Of a stretch of 64,000 nt of DNA, positions 48,101 through 57,471 are shown piece after piece. Position 1 is the first letter of the stretch; every line of letters begins with the position of its first letter. The DNA lies in assembly GCF_001263395.1 (NCBI RefSeq), contig NZ_CP011786.1:124001-188000 (forward strand). The letters run 5' to 3'. Under the pieces are notes generated by a model, which saw nothing but the letters and a program-made list of their open reading frames with translations, did no database searches and was not told the origin of the DNA. Made by a program: the position numbers and the translations under genes. The DNA is from Bifidobacterium actinocoloniiforme DSM 22766. Lineage in GTDB: Bacteria > Actinomycetota > Actinomycetes > Actinomycetales > Bifidobacteriaceae.

Positions 48101-48498
48101 AGGGAGCTCTGTACTACAATGATCAGCCGTCTGAAATGATCCTGTTCCAAGGACTTGCCCACCTGGCTTTGGGTGAGGCTGGCCAGGCGAATGCGCGTTT
48201 CTATCGGCTGTTGGATTATGGTGAACAGCACCTGAACGAAAGTGACCATGTTGATTTCTTTGCCGTTTCCCTCCCTGATTTCCGGGTGTTCGAAAGGGAC
48301 TATGGCCTTATGAACCACGTGCATTGCCAGTACCTTATTGCTCTGGCGAACCTAGGCATGGGCAACGAGAAAGAGTCAGTTTACTGGTTTGGACGGGTTC
48401 TCGCTGATGACCCCACTCATATGCAGGCCACGGCATTCATGAAAGCCATAACGGTGGACCGGTTGGCCGCACAGTTTAGGAGCAAGGAAGCGAAGTAA
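45127..48498 (+). CDS. DUF5107-domain protein with long tetratricopeptide-repeat region, intracellular
   Basis: 1123 aa, no signal peptide. Residues 1 to about 370 form an all-beta domain with FLKVTVLPELGGRIQ (about 66-81), GPWISGGIEFNWPQHH (about 108-122) and LWWANPAVPVNEHT (about 188-201), features of the DUF5107 family, whose fold resembles galactose-mutarotase-type supersandwiches used by several glycosidases and lyases. A second beta domain (about 380-470) is followed by TPR-like helical pairs from about 500 to the end (for example INVAYGELLLRRGAFEEARQHF, YLNLARTYMSFGAYEEACAAL, HRNLALAYYNKLGRKHDALEQM). Its place between a surface GH30 and an ABC importer-GH42 unit suggests a sugar-processing role, but no activity can be assigned from sequence. 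ATG with AAGGAGAG. Confidence 0.82.
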   Translation: MKPVSATNVQLTIPTYEVGKPDSNPQFIEGRVYQGSTGKVYPYPVIESITDDKKDKVYNAVNLENEFLKVTVLPELGGRIQYATDKTNNYDFVYRNDVVKPALVGLLGPWISGGIEFNWPQHHRPTTFMPVDYRLVELDHDGRGVQCHDVDRIHGTEVVTTIALYPGKSYIEISADLYNGTPLPQSFLWWANPAVPVNEHTKTVMPPDVVAVMDHGKRDVSRYPIATGTYYKHDYSQGVDISRYKNIPVPTSYMAAHSDFDFVGGYDFKEEAGILHVADHHISPGKKQWTWGSGDFGHAWDRNLTDANGPYVELMTGVFTDNQPDFTWLKPYETKHFTQYFMPYRSLGLVKNATLDAAVNLEFGPADPIEAERESEGVDGAGLQDGQGRFKVSATSRHAEVIVKVVGDDNQVLAETRAEIGPDHTCEGLFNTQGKKPWEISISVTDEQGRSLVAYRPLRPKIPTIPSPAKAPSEPSAMATNEELLLTGQHLEQYRHATSRPDPYYLEGLKRDPNDTRINVAYGELLLRRGAFEEARQHFKTSIKRLTEHNPNPYDGRAFTDLGLAEFFLGNDQEAYDAWYKATWDETQASQGYYYLAMMCARTAEWAQGLAFVNRSLEYNALSSKALALKSFLLRRQGREQDALESLDENLKHNAFDFVSGFERHLLGDSDEVFSLMGNRTYNYLNLARTYMSFGAYEEACAALLRSDEQDALVNYYLAYCEHRLGRLEQSARHIQTAEKLRGLYCFPNALEDIFVLRDAIGMGANPRAAYYLGCLYYDKLQTSRAVSMWERSCAADPSFPTVHRNLALAYYNKLGRKHDALEQMEEAFRLDESDARVFLELDQLHQAMGWTYLQRRELFENHMTLVESRDDLYVEYMEILNLTGSYEQAFKLMSKRHFHPWEGGEGKVTAQYRLSLILIALQAMKAKDWQLAQEKLIMAQRYPENLGEGKLEGQKDNDIHYFLGLVNQQLNKDEEATAEFRKASTGPNEVKGALYYNDQPSEMILFQGLAHLALGEAGQANARFYRLLDYGEQHLNESDHVDFFAVSLPDFRVFERDYGLMNHVHCQYLIALANLGMGNEKESVYWFGRVLADDPTHMQATAFMKAITVDRLAAQFRSKEAK

Positions 48499-48524
48499 AA
48501 GCGAAAGCAATTTTCTAATATAAT

Positions 48525-48642
48525 GCAGCAGTTTTCTTATACGTTCCTCAGTACTTATTTATAGACTGGAACTACGTTGTTTAGTTGTATAATAGAGTAC
48601 TGAAAAGAGGGCACGAAGATGTGCGTATGAGAAAACTGCTGT
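48525..48642. repeat. 118-bp near-palindromic element (MITE-like or large hairpin)
   Basis: Outer arms GCAGCAGTTTTCTTATACG (48525-48543) and CGTATGAGAAAACTGCTGT (48624-48642) are complementary at 17 of 19 positions. Nested arms CAGTACT (48549-48555) and AGTACTG (48595-48601) continue the symmetry, and the right half contains an extra small hairpin (GCAC-GAAGAT-GTGC). It starts 27 nt after the DUF5107 stop. Confidence 0.7.
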
Positions 48643-48752
48643 GTTTGTTTCCAGCAGAATATCACTATAATCAGGGTCGCTTATGTAGTCAGCGGTATTG
48701 AACAGCTGAACGTCCAGTAATCAGAAACTTGTGCTTTGCCCTCTCTGCAAAT

Positions 48753-48776
48753 AGTTGAAAGCGATGCCTTTCAACT
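48753..48776. promoter_or_regulatory. Perfect inverted repeat AGTTGAAAG-CGATGC-CTTTCAACT
   Basis: Nine-bp arms with a 6-bp centre, 85 nt upstream of the first permease ATG. An even, AT-leaning dyad of this kind suits a LacI/GntR-type operator. No T-run follows, so it is less likely to be a terminator. Probably controls the permease-GH42-SBP unit. Confidence 0.5.
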
Positions 48777-48860
48777 AAGTGAGGACAGCAAAAAGGAAGA
48801 CCGTCATCGTTGACGTAGGGTTGGCTGATTCTGTCAAATCAAACATCTCAAAGGAGAAGA

Positions 48861-49799
48861 ATGACACATTCCATTTCTGCGGCGAGTTCTGTGAATTCTC
48901 CGAAAGATCGACAACCCGGCACAAGTAACAGACACCGACGTGATTGGCGCGGATGGAAGTTTATGGGACCTTTCGCGCTGGCTTTCATGCTGGTTTTCGT
49001 CATCCCGATTATCTACGCCATTTATATTTCTTTCTTTGAAAGGCGGATGGTAGGAGGAACCGTTTTCGTTGGGCTAAGCAACTACAAACGGCTCTTCGCG
49101 GATGGTAACTTCTGGAGTTCAGTTGAACGTGTCAGCGCTTTCACGCTGATTCAGGCTCCGCTCTGCCTGTTTTTGGCCGCGCTTCTGGCTTTGGCAATTG
49201 ACTCTATGAGGTTGCACGGCACAAAATTCTTCCGTATATCCACTTTCCTGCCGTATGCGGTTCCGGCTGTGGTGTCCACGCTGATATGGGGTTTCATGTA
49301 CGGAGCGAAATACGGTCTTGTGGGTTCATTCAATGCATGGACCGGCTTACACATGGACTTGTTGGCTCCTAATATTCTGCTTGTCTCGATTGGCAATATC
49401 GTGACTTGGGAATATACGGGCTATAACATGCTGATTTTCTATTCCTCCTTATCCACCGTCCCGCATTCTCTTTACGAGGCCGCAGCAATCGATGGGGCGA
49501 GTGAGTGGCAAATCGTACGCCGGATTAAGATGCCGGAGTTGCGTGGCAGTCTGGCCATTACTGTGATTTTCAGTATTATTGGTTCCTTCCAGCTCTTCAA
49601 TGAACCGTCAATCATGCAGAACATGGTGCCGGGAAATACTATTACCAGCTACTACACACCGAACATGTACGCCTACAGTCTCAGTTTTGCGGGTAACCAG
49701 TCGAATTACGCCGCGGCCTTGGCCATCGTCATGGCGGTCATCACTATGGCGATCGCTTACGTTGTGCAGCTGAACAGTCTGAAGGAGCAAATGAAATGA
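48861..49799 (+). CDS. ABC transporter sugar permease (MalF/UgpA type)
   Basis: 312 aa, six membrane helices. The first helix, after a charged tail, is FALAFMLVFVIPIIYAIYISFF. The EAA loop that contacts the ATPase reads EAAAIDGASEWQIVRRIKMPEL (about 210-231). Pairs with the next permease to form the carbohydrate-uptake CUT1 channel. ATG with AAAGGAG. The next permease overlaps it by 4 nt. Confidence 0.92.
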   Translation: MTHSISAASSVNSPKDRQPGTSNRHRRDWRGWKFMGPFALAFMLVFVIPIIYAIYISFFERRMVGGTVFVGLSNYKRLFADGNFWSSVERVSAFTLIQAPLCLFLAALLALAIDSMRLHGTKFFRISTFLPYAVPAVVSTLIWGFMYGAKYGLVGSFNAWTGLHMDLLAPNILLVSIGNIVTWEYTGYNMLIFYSSLSTVPHSLYEAAAIDGASEWQIVRRIKMPELRGSLAITVIFSIIGSFQLFNEPSIMQNMVPGNTITSYYTPNMYAYSLSFAGNQSNYAAALAIVMAVITMAIAYVVQLNSLKEQMK

Positions 49800-50770
49800 C
49801 CGCTGATATTATGGATGAATCGCCTTCAGCAATTCGAGCTCGAGAGCGGCAGCGGGCGAAACGCATAGCGAGGGATGAACGGGCGGAGCGCAAGCGGGCA
49901 GCGGAAGCTGGATTCTCCAACCCTTCCAACCCCCGTCGTTCCCTGCCGCTGACATTGGCGACAGGTGTCTTCGCCGTCTACTGTCTTTTTCCTTTTGCGT
50001 ATTTGATTATCAACGCCACCAAGACGCAACCGGATTTCACGTCAACCTTCGGGCTTTGGTTTGGTCACACCTTTGCGCTTTGGGACAACGTCGTCACCGT
50101 CTTTACATATGAAGACGGTATTTTCGGACGGTGGCTCCTGAATACCCTTCTCTACGTAGTGGTTGGTGCAGGTGGGGCAACCATCCTGGCCATTATGGGT
50201 GGGTATGCCTTGGCGAAGTTCGTTTTCCCTGGTCGTAAGGCTGTTTTCGCCGTGGTTCTTGGTTCTATCAGTGTTCCCGGTATCGCCTTGGCGGTTCCGC
50301 AGTTCCTCCTGTTCGCAAAGATGGGTTTGACCAATACTCCCTGGGCCATGATCTTGCCTAGCCTCATTAGTCCATTTGGCCTTTACCTTATGTGGATTTT
50401 CTCAGAACAGGCAGTGCCGACGGAGCTCCTGGAATCGGCGAGGGTAGATGGTGCGGGTGAGTTCAGGACCTTCCTGACCATCAGTCTGCCTCTTTTGGCC
50501 CCGGGAATCGTGACCACGGCCTTGTTCGCCATCGTAGCGACCTGGAACAACTATTTTCTGCCATTGATTATGTTGAAGGATTCCGAATGGTATCCCCTGA
50601 CCATTGGACTTAATCAGTGGAAGAATCAGGCCAATACAGCCGGTGGACATGCAATACAGAATCTGGTCATCACAGGGTCTCTGGTTACGGTGATCCCCCT
50701 AATGATCGCTTTCCTGATTCTTCAACGGTACTGGCAATCTGGATTGGCTGCAGGAGCCGTCAAGGAATAG
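49796..50770 (+). CDS. ABC transporter sugar permease (MalG/UgpE type)
   Basis: 324 aa. A highly charged N-terminal tail (RARERQRAKRIARDERAERKRA) precedes helix 1, LATGVFAVYCLFPFAYLIINA. The EAA loop reads ESARVDGAGEFRTFLTISLPLL. ATG overlaps the first permease stop (ATGA), so the pair is translationally coupled. No ATPase gene is present in the cluster; bifidobacterial CUT1 systems commonly use a shared MsiK/MalK-type ATPase encoded elsewhere. Confidence 0.92.
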   Translation: MTADIMDESPSAIRARERQRAKRIARDERAERKRAAEAGFSNPSNPRRSLPLTLATGVFAVYCLFPFAYLIINATKTQPDFTSTFGLWFGHTFALWDNVVTVFTYEDGIFGRWLLNTLLYVVVGAGGATILAIMGGYALAKFVFPGRKAVFAVVLGSISVPGIALAVPQFLLFAKMGLTNTPWAMILPSLISPFGLYLMWIFSEQAVPTELLESARVDGAGEFRTFLTISLPLLAPGIVTTALFAIVATWNNYFLPLIMLKDSEWYPLTIGLNQWKNQANTAGGHAIQNLVITGSLVTVIPLMIAFLILQRYWQSGLAAGAVKE

Positions 50771-50801
50771 ACGGGCGCCGACGATGGCAGCCCGGAAATA
50801 A

Positions 50802-52931
<2,130 letters not shown>

Positions 52932-53019
52932 TTGGTGAGTTTGGAACTTATGCCTGTTACAGGGTATGAGGCCAGCGTCAATGATTGACGAAAAGTAATC
53001 AAAAGAAAAGAGTCACACA

Positions 53020-54354
53020 ATGAAACATGCTAAGGGTCTGAAGCGCTTAGTGGCCTGTGCTGGTGTAGTGGCCATGTTCCTCGGTGCCTCTGCCTGCGGC
53101 GGCAAGCAAAGCGCCACAGACGAGAACGTGGAACTAAATGTTTGGGCATGGGAGCCCACACTAAAGGCGGCGACCAAGGAATTCGAGAAGAAGTACCCGA
53201 ACATCAAGATCAAATTGCAGAATGCCGGGACCGCAAAGGAGCAGTACACGGCGCTCGACAATGCCTTCCAGGCTGGCAAAGGGGCTCCTGACGTGGCGCA
53301 AATCGAACTTTACGCTTTGAGCCAATATGCCATTAATAATCGCCTGACCGATTTGAGTGACCGGACGCAGGGCTATTCCAAGTTCTATAATCCGGGCACT
53401 TGGAATTCGGTCCTGGTCAACAAGAAGCCTTATGGGTTGCCTTTCGGCTCTGGCGCCATGGCTTTCTTCTACAACAAGGACGTATTCGATAAGGCCGGCG
53501 TCGACGCGACTCAGATCAAGACCTGGGACCAGTACTATGAGGCCGCCAAGAAGATTCGTTCGGTCGGTTCATACATTGCCGCCGATTCAGGCGATTCTGG
53601 CTTCTTCGATGCGATGATTTGGCAAGCCAATGGACACCCCTATAAGCTTTCAGCCGATGGAAAGGACCTCTCCATCGATTTGGACAATGATAAGGGCACT
53701 CAGGATTTCATCAAGTGGTGGCAGAAGATGATTGATGAGGACCTGGTCGACACCAAGACTGTCATCTGGACTGAAGATTGGAACAAAAGTCTGAACAACG
53801 GCAAGCTTGCCTCCGCTCTGATAGGGTGCTGGATTCCAACCACCTTGGTTAATGTGGCCCCCGATCAAGCGGGCAAGTGGCGGGTTACCACTATGCCAAC
53901 CCAGGATGGTTCACCGGTCAATTCCAACCATGGTGGCTCGTCCTTGGCTATCATGTCGTCCAGCAAGAAGACCGATGCCGCGTATAAGTACATCGATTTC
54001 ATCTCCCGGAATCAGGCCAGCATCGATGCGCGTGTGGCGGGAGGCTCCTTCCCTGACGATGTGAAAACCACTAAGTCGCAAAAGTTCAAGGACGCAACCA
54101 CGGTCAAGAACGCCAAGGGGGAGGATATCGCGTACTTCGGTGGTCAGAAGTACAATGAGGTTCTGGCGAAGGCCGCTGGTGACGTAATTCCAGGTCACGA
54201 TACACTGCCGTTCGAGGTCTATGCCCGGACCGTTTTTGCCGATGATGTGGGCTCCGCCTACACCGACAAAAAGATCACCTTGAAGCAAGGCGTGTCCGCT
54301 TGGCAGAAGCACCTGAAAGAATATGGAAAGCAGCAAGGCTTCAACGTCAAATAA
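53020..54354 (+). CDS. ABC transporter solute-binding lipoprotein (sugar)
   Basis: 444 aa. Lipoprotein signal KRLVACAGVVAMFLGASAC with acylated Cys26. Family-1 extracellular binding protein features: ELNVWAWEPTLKAATKEFEKKYPNIKIKLQNAG, GAPDVAQIELYALSQYA, YGLPFGSGAMAFFYNKDVFDKAGVD, TWDQYYEAAKKI and late aromatic residues. It captures the oligosaccharide for the two permeases. It lies 88 nt after the GH42 gene, in an unusual order (permeases, GH42, then binding protein), and is followed by a terminator. Confidence 0.93.
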   Translation: MKHAKGLKRLVACAGVVAMFLGASACGGKQSATDENVELNVWAWEPTLKAATKEFEKKYPNIKIKLQNAGTAKEQYTALDNAFQAGKGAPDVAQIELYALSQYAINNRLTDLSDRTQGYSKFYNPGTWNSVLVNKKPYGLPFGSGAMAFFYNKDVFDKAGVDATQIKTWDQYYEAAKKIRSVGSYIAADSGDSGFFDAMIWQANGHPYKLSADGKDLSIDLDNDKGTQDFIKWWQKMIDEDLVDTKTVIWTEDWNKSLNNGKLASALIGCWIPTTLVNVAPDQAGKWRVTTMPTQDGSPVNSNHGGSSLAIMSSSKKTDAAYKYIDFISRNQASIDARVAGGSFPDDVKTTKSQKFKDATTVKNAKGEDIAYFGGQKYNEVLAKAAGDVIPGHDTLPFEVYARTVFADDVGSAYTDKKITLKQGVSAWQKHLKEYGKQQGFNVK

Positions 54355-54371
54355 TCATTTGATATCGGCTG

Positions 54372-54412
54372 ATGCCGTTGCCTTGTATTGATAAGATACA
54401 GGGCAACGGCAT
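54372..54412 (+). terminator. Terminator after the binding-protein gene
   Basis: Eleven-bp arms ATGCCGTTGCC and GGCAACGGCAT, with inner GTAT/ATAC pairing, 17 nt past the stop and followed by TCTT. Confidence 0.85.
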
Positions 54413-54596
54413 TCTTGATACTGTCTGTGTTGCTCCGTACTGTGCCCATGCCTTCTTGCTTACCGCTTGACTCGCTGCAGAGGCATAGCGTTAAAGGGCG
54501 AGAACAGGTTGCAGCGTGACCGCTGCTTAGACTGTGTATCGGGGCAATGAGGGCAGTGTCAGCGATAAGAACCTTGGCGAAAAGGAAGAGTGCATT

Positions 54597-55448
54597 GTGG
54601 CGAAACCCGCTGAGCATGGTATTGACGCAAGTGCTTCGGATTTTCTGATTCACACCCCGTCGGCCATCGCCCGCGCCACTTTTTTCTACCCCCTACGGAT
54701 GGGCGATTTTTTCTATGAACCTGGCTACAGGTTGGAGCGGAGATCTTTCGACAGCTATTTGATCATTTATGTCGACAGTGGCAGGTTGTTCTTCGACCTA
54801 CCCGAGGGTTCTTTTGTGGCTGAAGAGGATAGCTTTGTACTGATTAACTGCTACGAACGCCATGCCTATAGCACCGATATCAGGACGACGGCACAATGGC
54901 TTCACTTTGATGGTGTCATGGCCCAGCCCTACTACGAATACATCGTCAGAAAGTTGGGTAACGTTTTTATGCTTTCCTCCGAGACGTACGCTCTGGAACG
55001 GATGAGAACCATCAACACCCTGTTGACCGCCGAAAATGGATATTCCGAAGCCAGAATGTCCAAATGCATCACCGACCTCCTTACCGAGTTCGCGGATGAA
55101 CAGCCTCGTTCATTTAAGCGCAAGCAAACGGAGGTGGTGGAAGACACGATTGCATACGTATCCACTCATCTGTATGAGCCGCTTACCATTTCCGAGTTGG
55201 CCGAGCGTGTCTTCCTCAGTGAGTATCACTTCATCCGACTCTTCAAGCAGGAAACCGGTATCACGCCCCATGCCTACCTGGTGGATGCCAGGATTCATGC
55301 GGTGCAATACCTGCTGGTCAACAGTCTGATGTCCATTCGTCAAATCTGCCAGCAGTGTGGGTTCACTTCCGAATCATCGCTGTGTGCTGCATTCAAGAAG
55401 AGCGCAGGTATGACTCCGATGGAATATCGCAGACTGAAACAAGGGTGA
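54597..55448 (+). CDS. AraC-family transcriptional regulator
   Basis: 283 aa from GTG at 54597, which has AAGGAAGAG about nine bases upstream; an earlier GTG at 54534 would add 21 residues with no clear site. N-terminal cupin-like sensor (RSFDSYLIIYVDSGRLFFDLPEG...DSFVLINCYERHAYST). C-terminal double helix-turn-helix: EPLTISELAERVFLSEYHFIRLFKQETGITPHAYLVDARI and MSIRQICQQCGFTSESSLCAAFKKSAGMTPMEYRR. Lies at the end of the galactan module and probably activates it. Confidence 0.9.
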   Translation: MAKPAEHGIDASASDFLIHTPSAIARATFFYPLRMGDFFYEPGYRLERRSFDSYLIIYVDSGRLFFDLPEGSFVAEEDSFVLINCYERHAYSTDIRTTAQWLHFDGVMAQPYYEYIVRKLGNVFMLSSETYALERMRTINTLLTAENGYSEARMSKCITDLLTEFADEQPRSFKRKQTEVVEDTIAYVSTHLYEPLTISELAERVFLSEYHFIRLFKQETGITPHAYLVDARIHAVQYLLVNSLMSIRQICQQCGFTSESSLCAAFKKSAGMTPMEYRRLKQG

Positions 55449-55740
55449 CGAATGCTATTCGAGTTAACACAGGCATGTACGCGCCTTGTGGCTTCAATCG
55501 TGCATGTAACGATGAATAGTAGAAGTAAAATAATCCAGCTTATAGCTGCCGTGTGTTGTGGACCTTGATGTTTTAGTTTCCTTGGATGCTGATTAACGGC
55601 GACGTATAAGGAGAGAAGCGTCGGTGGTAGGGCTCTTTCCGAATGGCACCTGTGGGCTTATAACATGCTTATGTGATGCAGCGTATTACACAACATCGGT
55701 GGTGATGCGGCTCTGTTCCCTCTTGCCTGAGCCGCCAGAG
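55449..55740. other. Leader-like sequence with orphan Shine-Dalgarno next to tRNA-Arg
   Basis: AT-rich sequence ending ACGGCGACGTATAAGGAGAGAAG, which resembles the leader just before the DUF5107 gene (AACGACGATTAAGGAGAGAGCA), but no gene follows: the frame after the GTG at 55625 runs into the tRNA. It looks like the promoter and leader of a lost gene. Confidence 0.45.
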
Positions 55741-55813
55741 TGCCCCGGATGCGATTCGAACGCACGACACCTTCTTTAGGAGAGAAGTGCTCTATCCCCT
55801 GAGCTACCGGGGC
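55741..55813 (-). tRNA. tRNA-Arg (anticodon CCU)
   Basis: 73 nt. Acceptor arm GCCCCGG pairs with CCGGGGC, D-arm GCTCAGGGGATAGAGC, anticodon arm CTTCT-CTCCTAA-AGAAG giving anticodon CCT, T-arm with GTTCGAATC, discriminator A. CCA is not encoded. Its 3' end points toward the low-coordinate, AT-rich accessory region, the usual orientation for tRNA-targeted integration. Confidence 0.95.
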
Positions 55814-55966
55814 AACGAAACACCACTGTAGCACGGGGCCAGGCCGTACGAGCGTCTCGGCGGGGCCGATTGCCGGGGCGGGCGCGGCCGTTCGCTCAGG
55901 GCTCTGCAGGTCGCGGGTTTCGCTCACAATCAGTAAGGATTGATACTGGCTGACGGGAGCGAGCGG

Positions 55967-56992
55967 ATGGCGGTGATAGGACGAATTCCTGGGGCGCGAC
56001 TGCTATTGACGCTGCTGGCGCGCGTCTTGACCGTCCTCGCCTTAATCGGCACCGGGGCCAGGCTCCTGCCCAGCCGGTTCGCCGACTGGCCCTTCTTGCC
56101 GGAGCTGGTCTCGCTGACCCCCTGGTTCGCTCTGGTCGCGGCCCTGGCTTTGGTCCTCGCCCTGACCACCAGGCGTTGGCTGACCGCTCTACTCGCCCTG
56201 GCCAGTCTGAGCGCGGGTGTGGGCTGGGTCTACCCCTTCTTCGCAGCCGACCACGACTTGCCTAAGCGGGCCATAGTCGCTGGATCGTCCGAACAACCGC
56301 TCACTGACGACGATGCGGCGCGCGTGATGACCGTTAACGTTTACAAGGGCCGCGCCGACGCCCAGGCCATAGTCCAGGCCGTCCGGGCCAACCGGGTGGA
56401 GGTTTTGGCCTTGCAGGAGACCACCGATGAGTTCGTGGACAGGCTGAACAGGGCTGGCATCAAGGAAGTCCTGCCCTACGCCAAGATCGCCTCCGCGGAC
56501 CACAAGTACGGCAACGGTCTGTGGTCGGCCTCGCCCCTGGGCTCCCCGGCCCGCGACGACGTGAACTCATCGGCCTCGCAAATGCCGGCCGGCACCGTGA
56601 CTTTCGGCGGCGGCCGGGAGGTCCGCTTCGTCTGCGTGCACACCACGTCACCCTCGCCGGGCGAGTGGGGCCAGTGGAAGCGCAGCTTGGACGAGCTGAG
56701 CGCCATGAAAGCCCACGTGCACACCACATATGTCTTTATGGGCGACTTCAACGCCAGCTACGACCACGCCCCCTTCCGCGACTTCCTGGGCGACCGCTTC
56801 CAGGACGCGGCCCGCTACTCAGGCCACGGTCTGACGATGACCTGGCCGGCCGACCGGGCGAGGACGCCGCTCTTCACGGCCATCGACCACATCGTTATAG
56901 ACCAGGGCATCCAAGCGGGCCAGCTGAAGACCCTGCCGATTCCGGGTTCCGACCACCGTGGGCTGGTGGGCAGCATCTGGGTGGGGCGGTGA
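55967..56992 (+). CDS. Membrane-anchored endonuclease/exonuclease/phosphatase-family protein
   Basis: About 341 aa. Three N-terminal membrane helices (LLLTLLARVLTVLALIG; ALVAALALVLALTT; LLALASLSAGVGWVYPFFA) then an EEP domain: VMTVNVYKGRAD, LQETTDEFVDRL (metal-binding Glu), VFMGDFNASYDHAPFRDFL, AIDHIVIDQ, and the terminal SDHRGLVG catalytic pair. The topology puts the enzymatic domain outside the membrane. The substrate (nucleic acid, phosphoester or lipid) is unknown. ATG at 55967 with GGGAG; a TTG at 55940 is less likely. Confidence 0.82.
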   Translation: MAVIGRIPGARLLLTLLARVLTVLALIGTGARLLPSRFADWPFLPELVSLTPWFALVAALALVLALTTRRWLTALLALASLSAGVGWVYPFFAADHDLPKRAIVAGSSEQPLTDDDAARVMTVNVYKGRADAQAIVQAVRANRVEVLALQETTDEFVDRLNRAGIKEVLPYAKIASADHKYGNGLWSASPLGSPARDDVNSSASQMPAGTVTFGGGREVRFVCVHTTSPSPGEWGQWKRSLDELSAMKAHVHTTYVFMGDFNASYDHAPFRDFLGDRFQDAARYSGHGLTMTWPADRARTPLFTAIDHIVIDQGIQAGQLKTLPIPGSDHRGLVGSIWVGR

Positions 56993-57069
56993 GAGGCTGA
57001 AAACCGAGTCGCTGAGAGCCTGAGGGGACGGAACGCAATGGCCGCCTCCCGGTACAGGAATCGCGCTGT

Positions 57070-57381
57070 TTACTCCAGGTTGGACTGGGTGCCGGCGGAT
57101 GCCCCGGCAGAGGCTTGCTCGGTTTGGGCCGCGTCCAGCTTGGCGCGCACCTGTCCCAGCAACTCCTGGGCCCGCTTGGCTAAGGCCTCGCCGATTTCCC
57201 ACTGGCGCATGGAGGCGTCGAGGTCCAGGCCGCCGGCCTCCAGGGCTTGCACCGCCTGAATTAACTGGTCCCGGGCCTGCTCGTAGGGGAGTTTGGCGAT
57301 GGTTTCGCGCTCCTTGTCGGACAGGGTGGAGGCCAGGGTCTCCTCGTTGTCTGCGTTGCTCTTCGCGGTGTTCTCCGCCAT
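57070..57381 (-). CDS. xseB: Exodeoxyribonuclease VII small subunit
   Basis: 103 aa. Core LPYEQARDQLIQAVQALEAGGLDLDASMRQWEIGEALAKRAQELL is the XseB two-helix signature (Y-E-x-A...V-x-x-L-E-x-G-x-l-x-L-E-x-s-l). Acidic tails at both ends. ATG with AAGGAG six bases upstream. Follows xseA after 90 nt. Confidence 0.92.
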   Translation of the reverse strand: MAENTAKSNADNEETLASTLSDKERETIAKLPYEQARDQLIQAVQALEAGGLDLDASMRQWEIGEALAKRAQELLGQVRAKLDAAQTEQASAGASAGTQSNLE

Positions 57382-57471
57382 GATTGGCTCCTTCGTGTTG
57401 ACGCTGTTCGTCTTACTTGCTCTTGGTTTGGTCGTGTGCGGTCGCGCTAGGGGCTGGCCGCGGTCAGCCGT

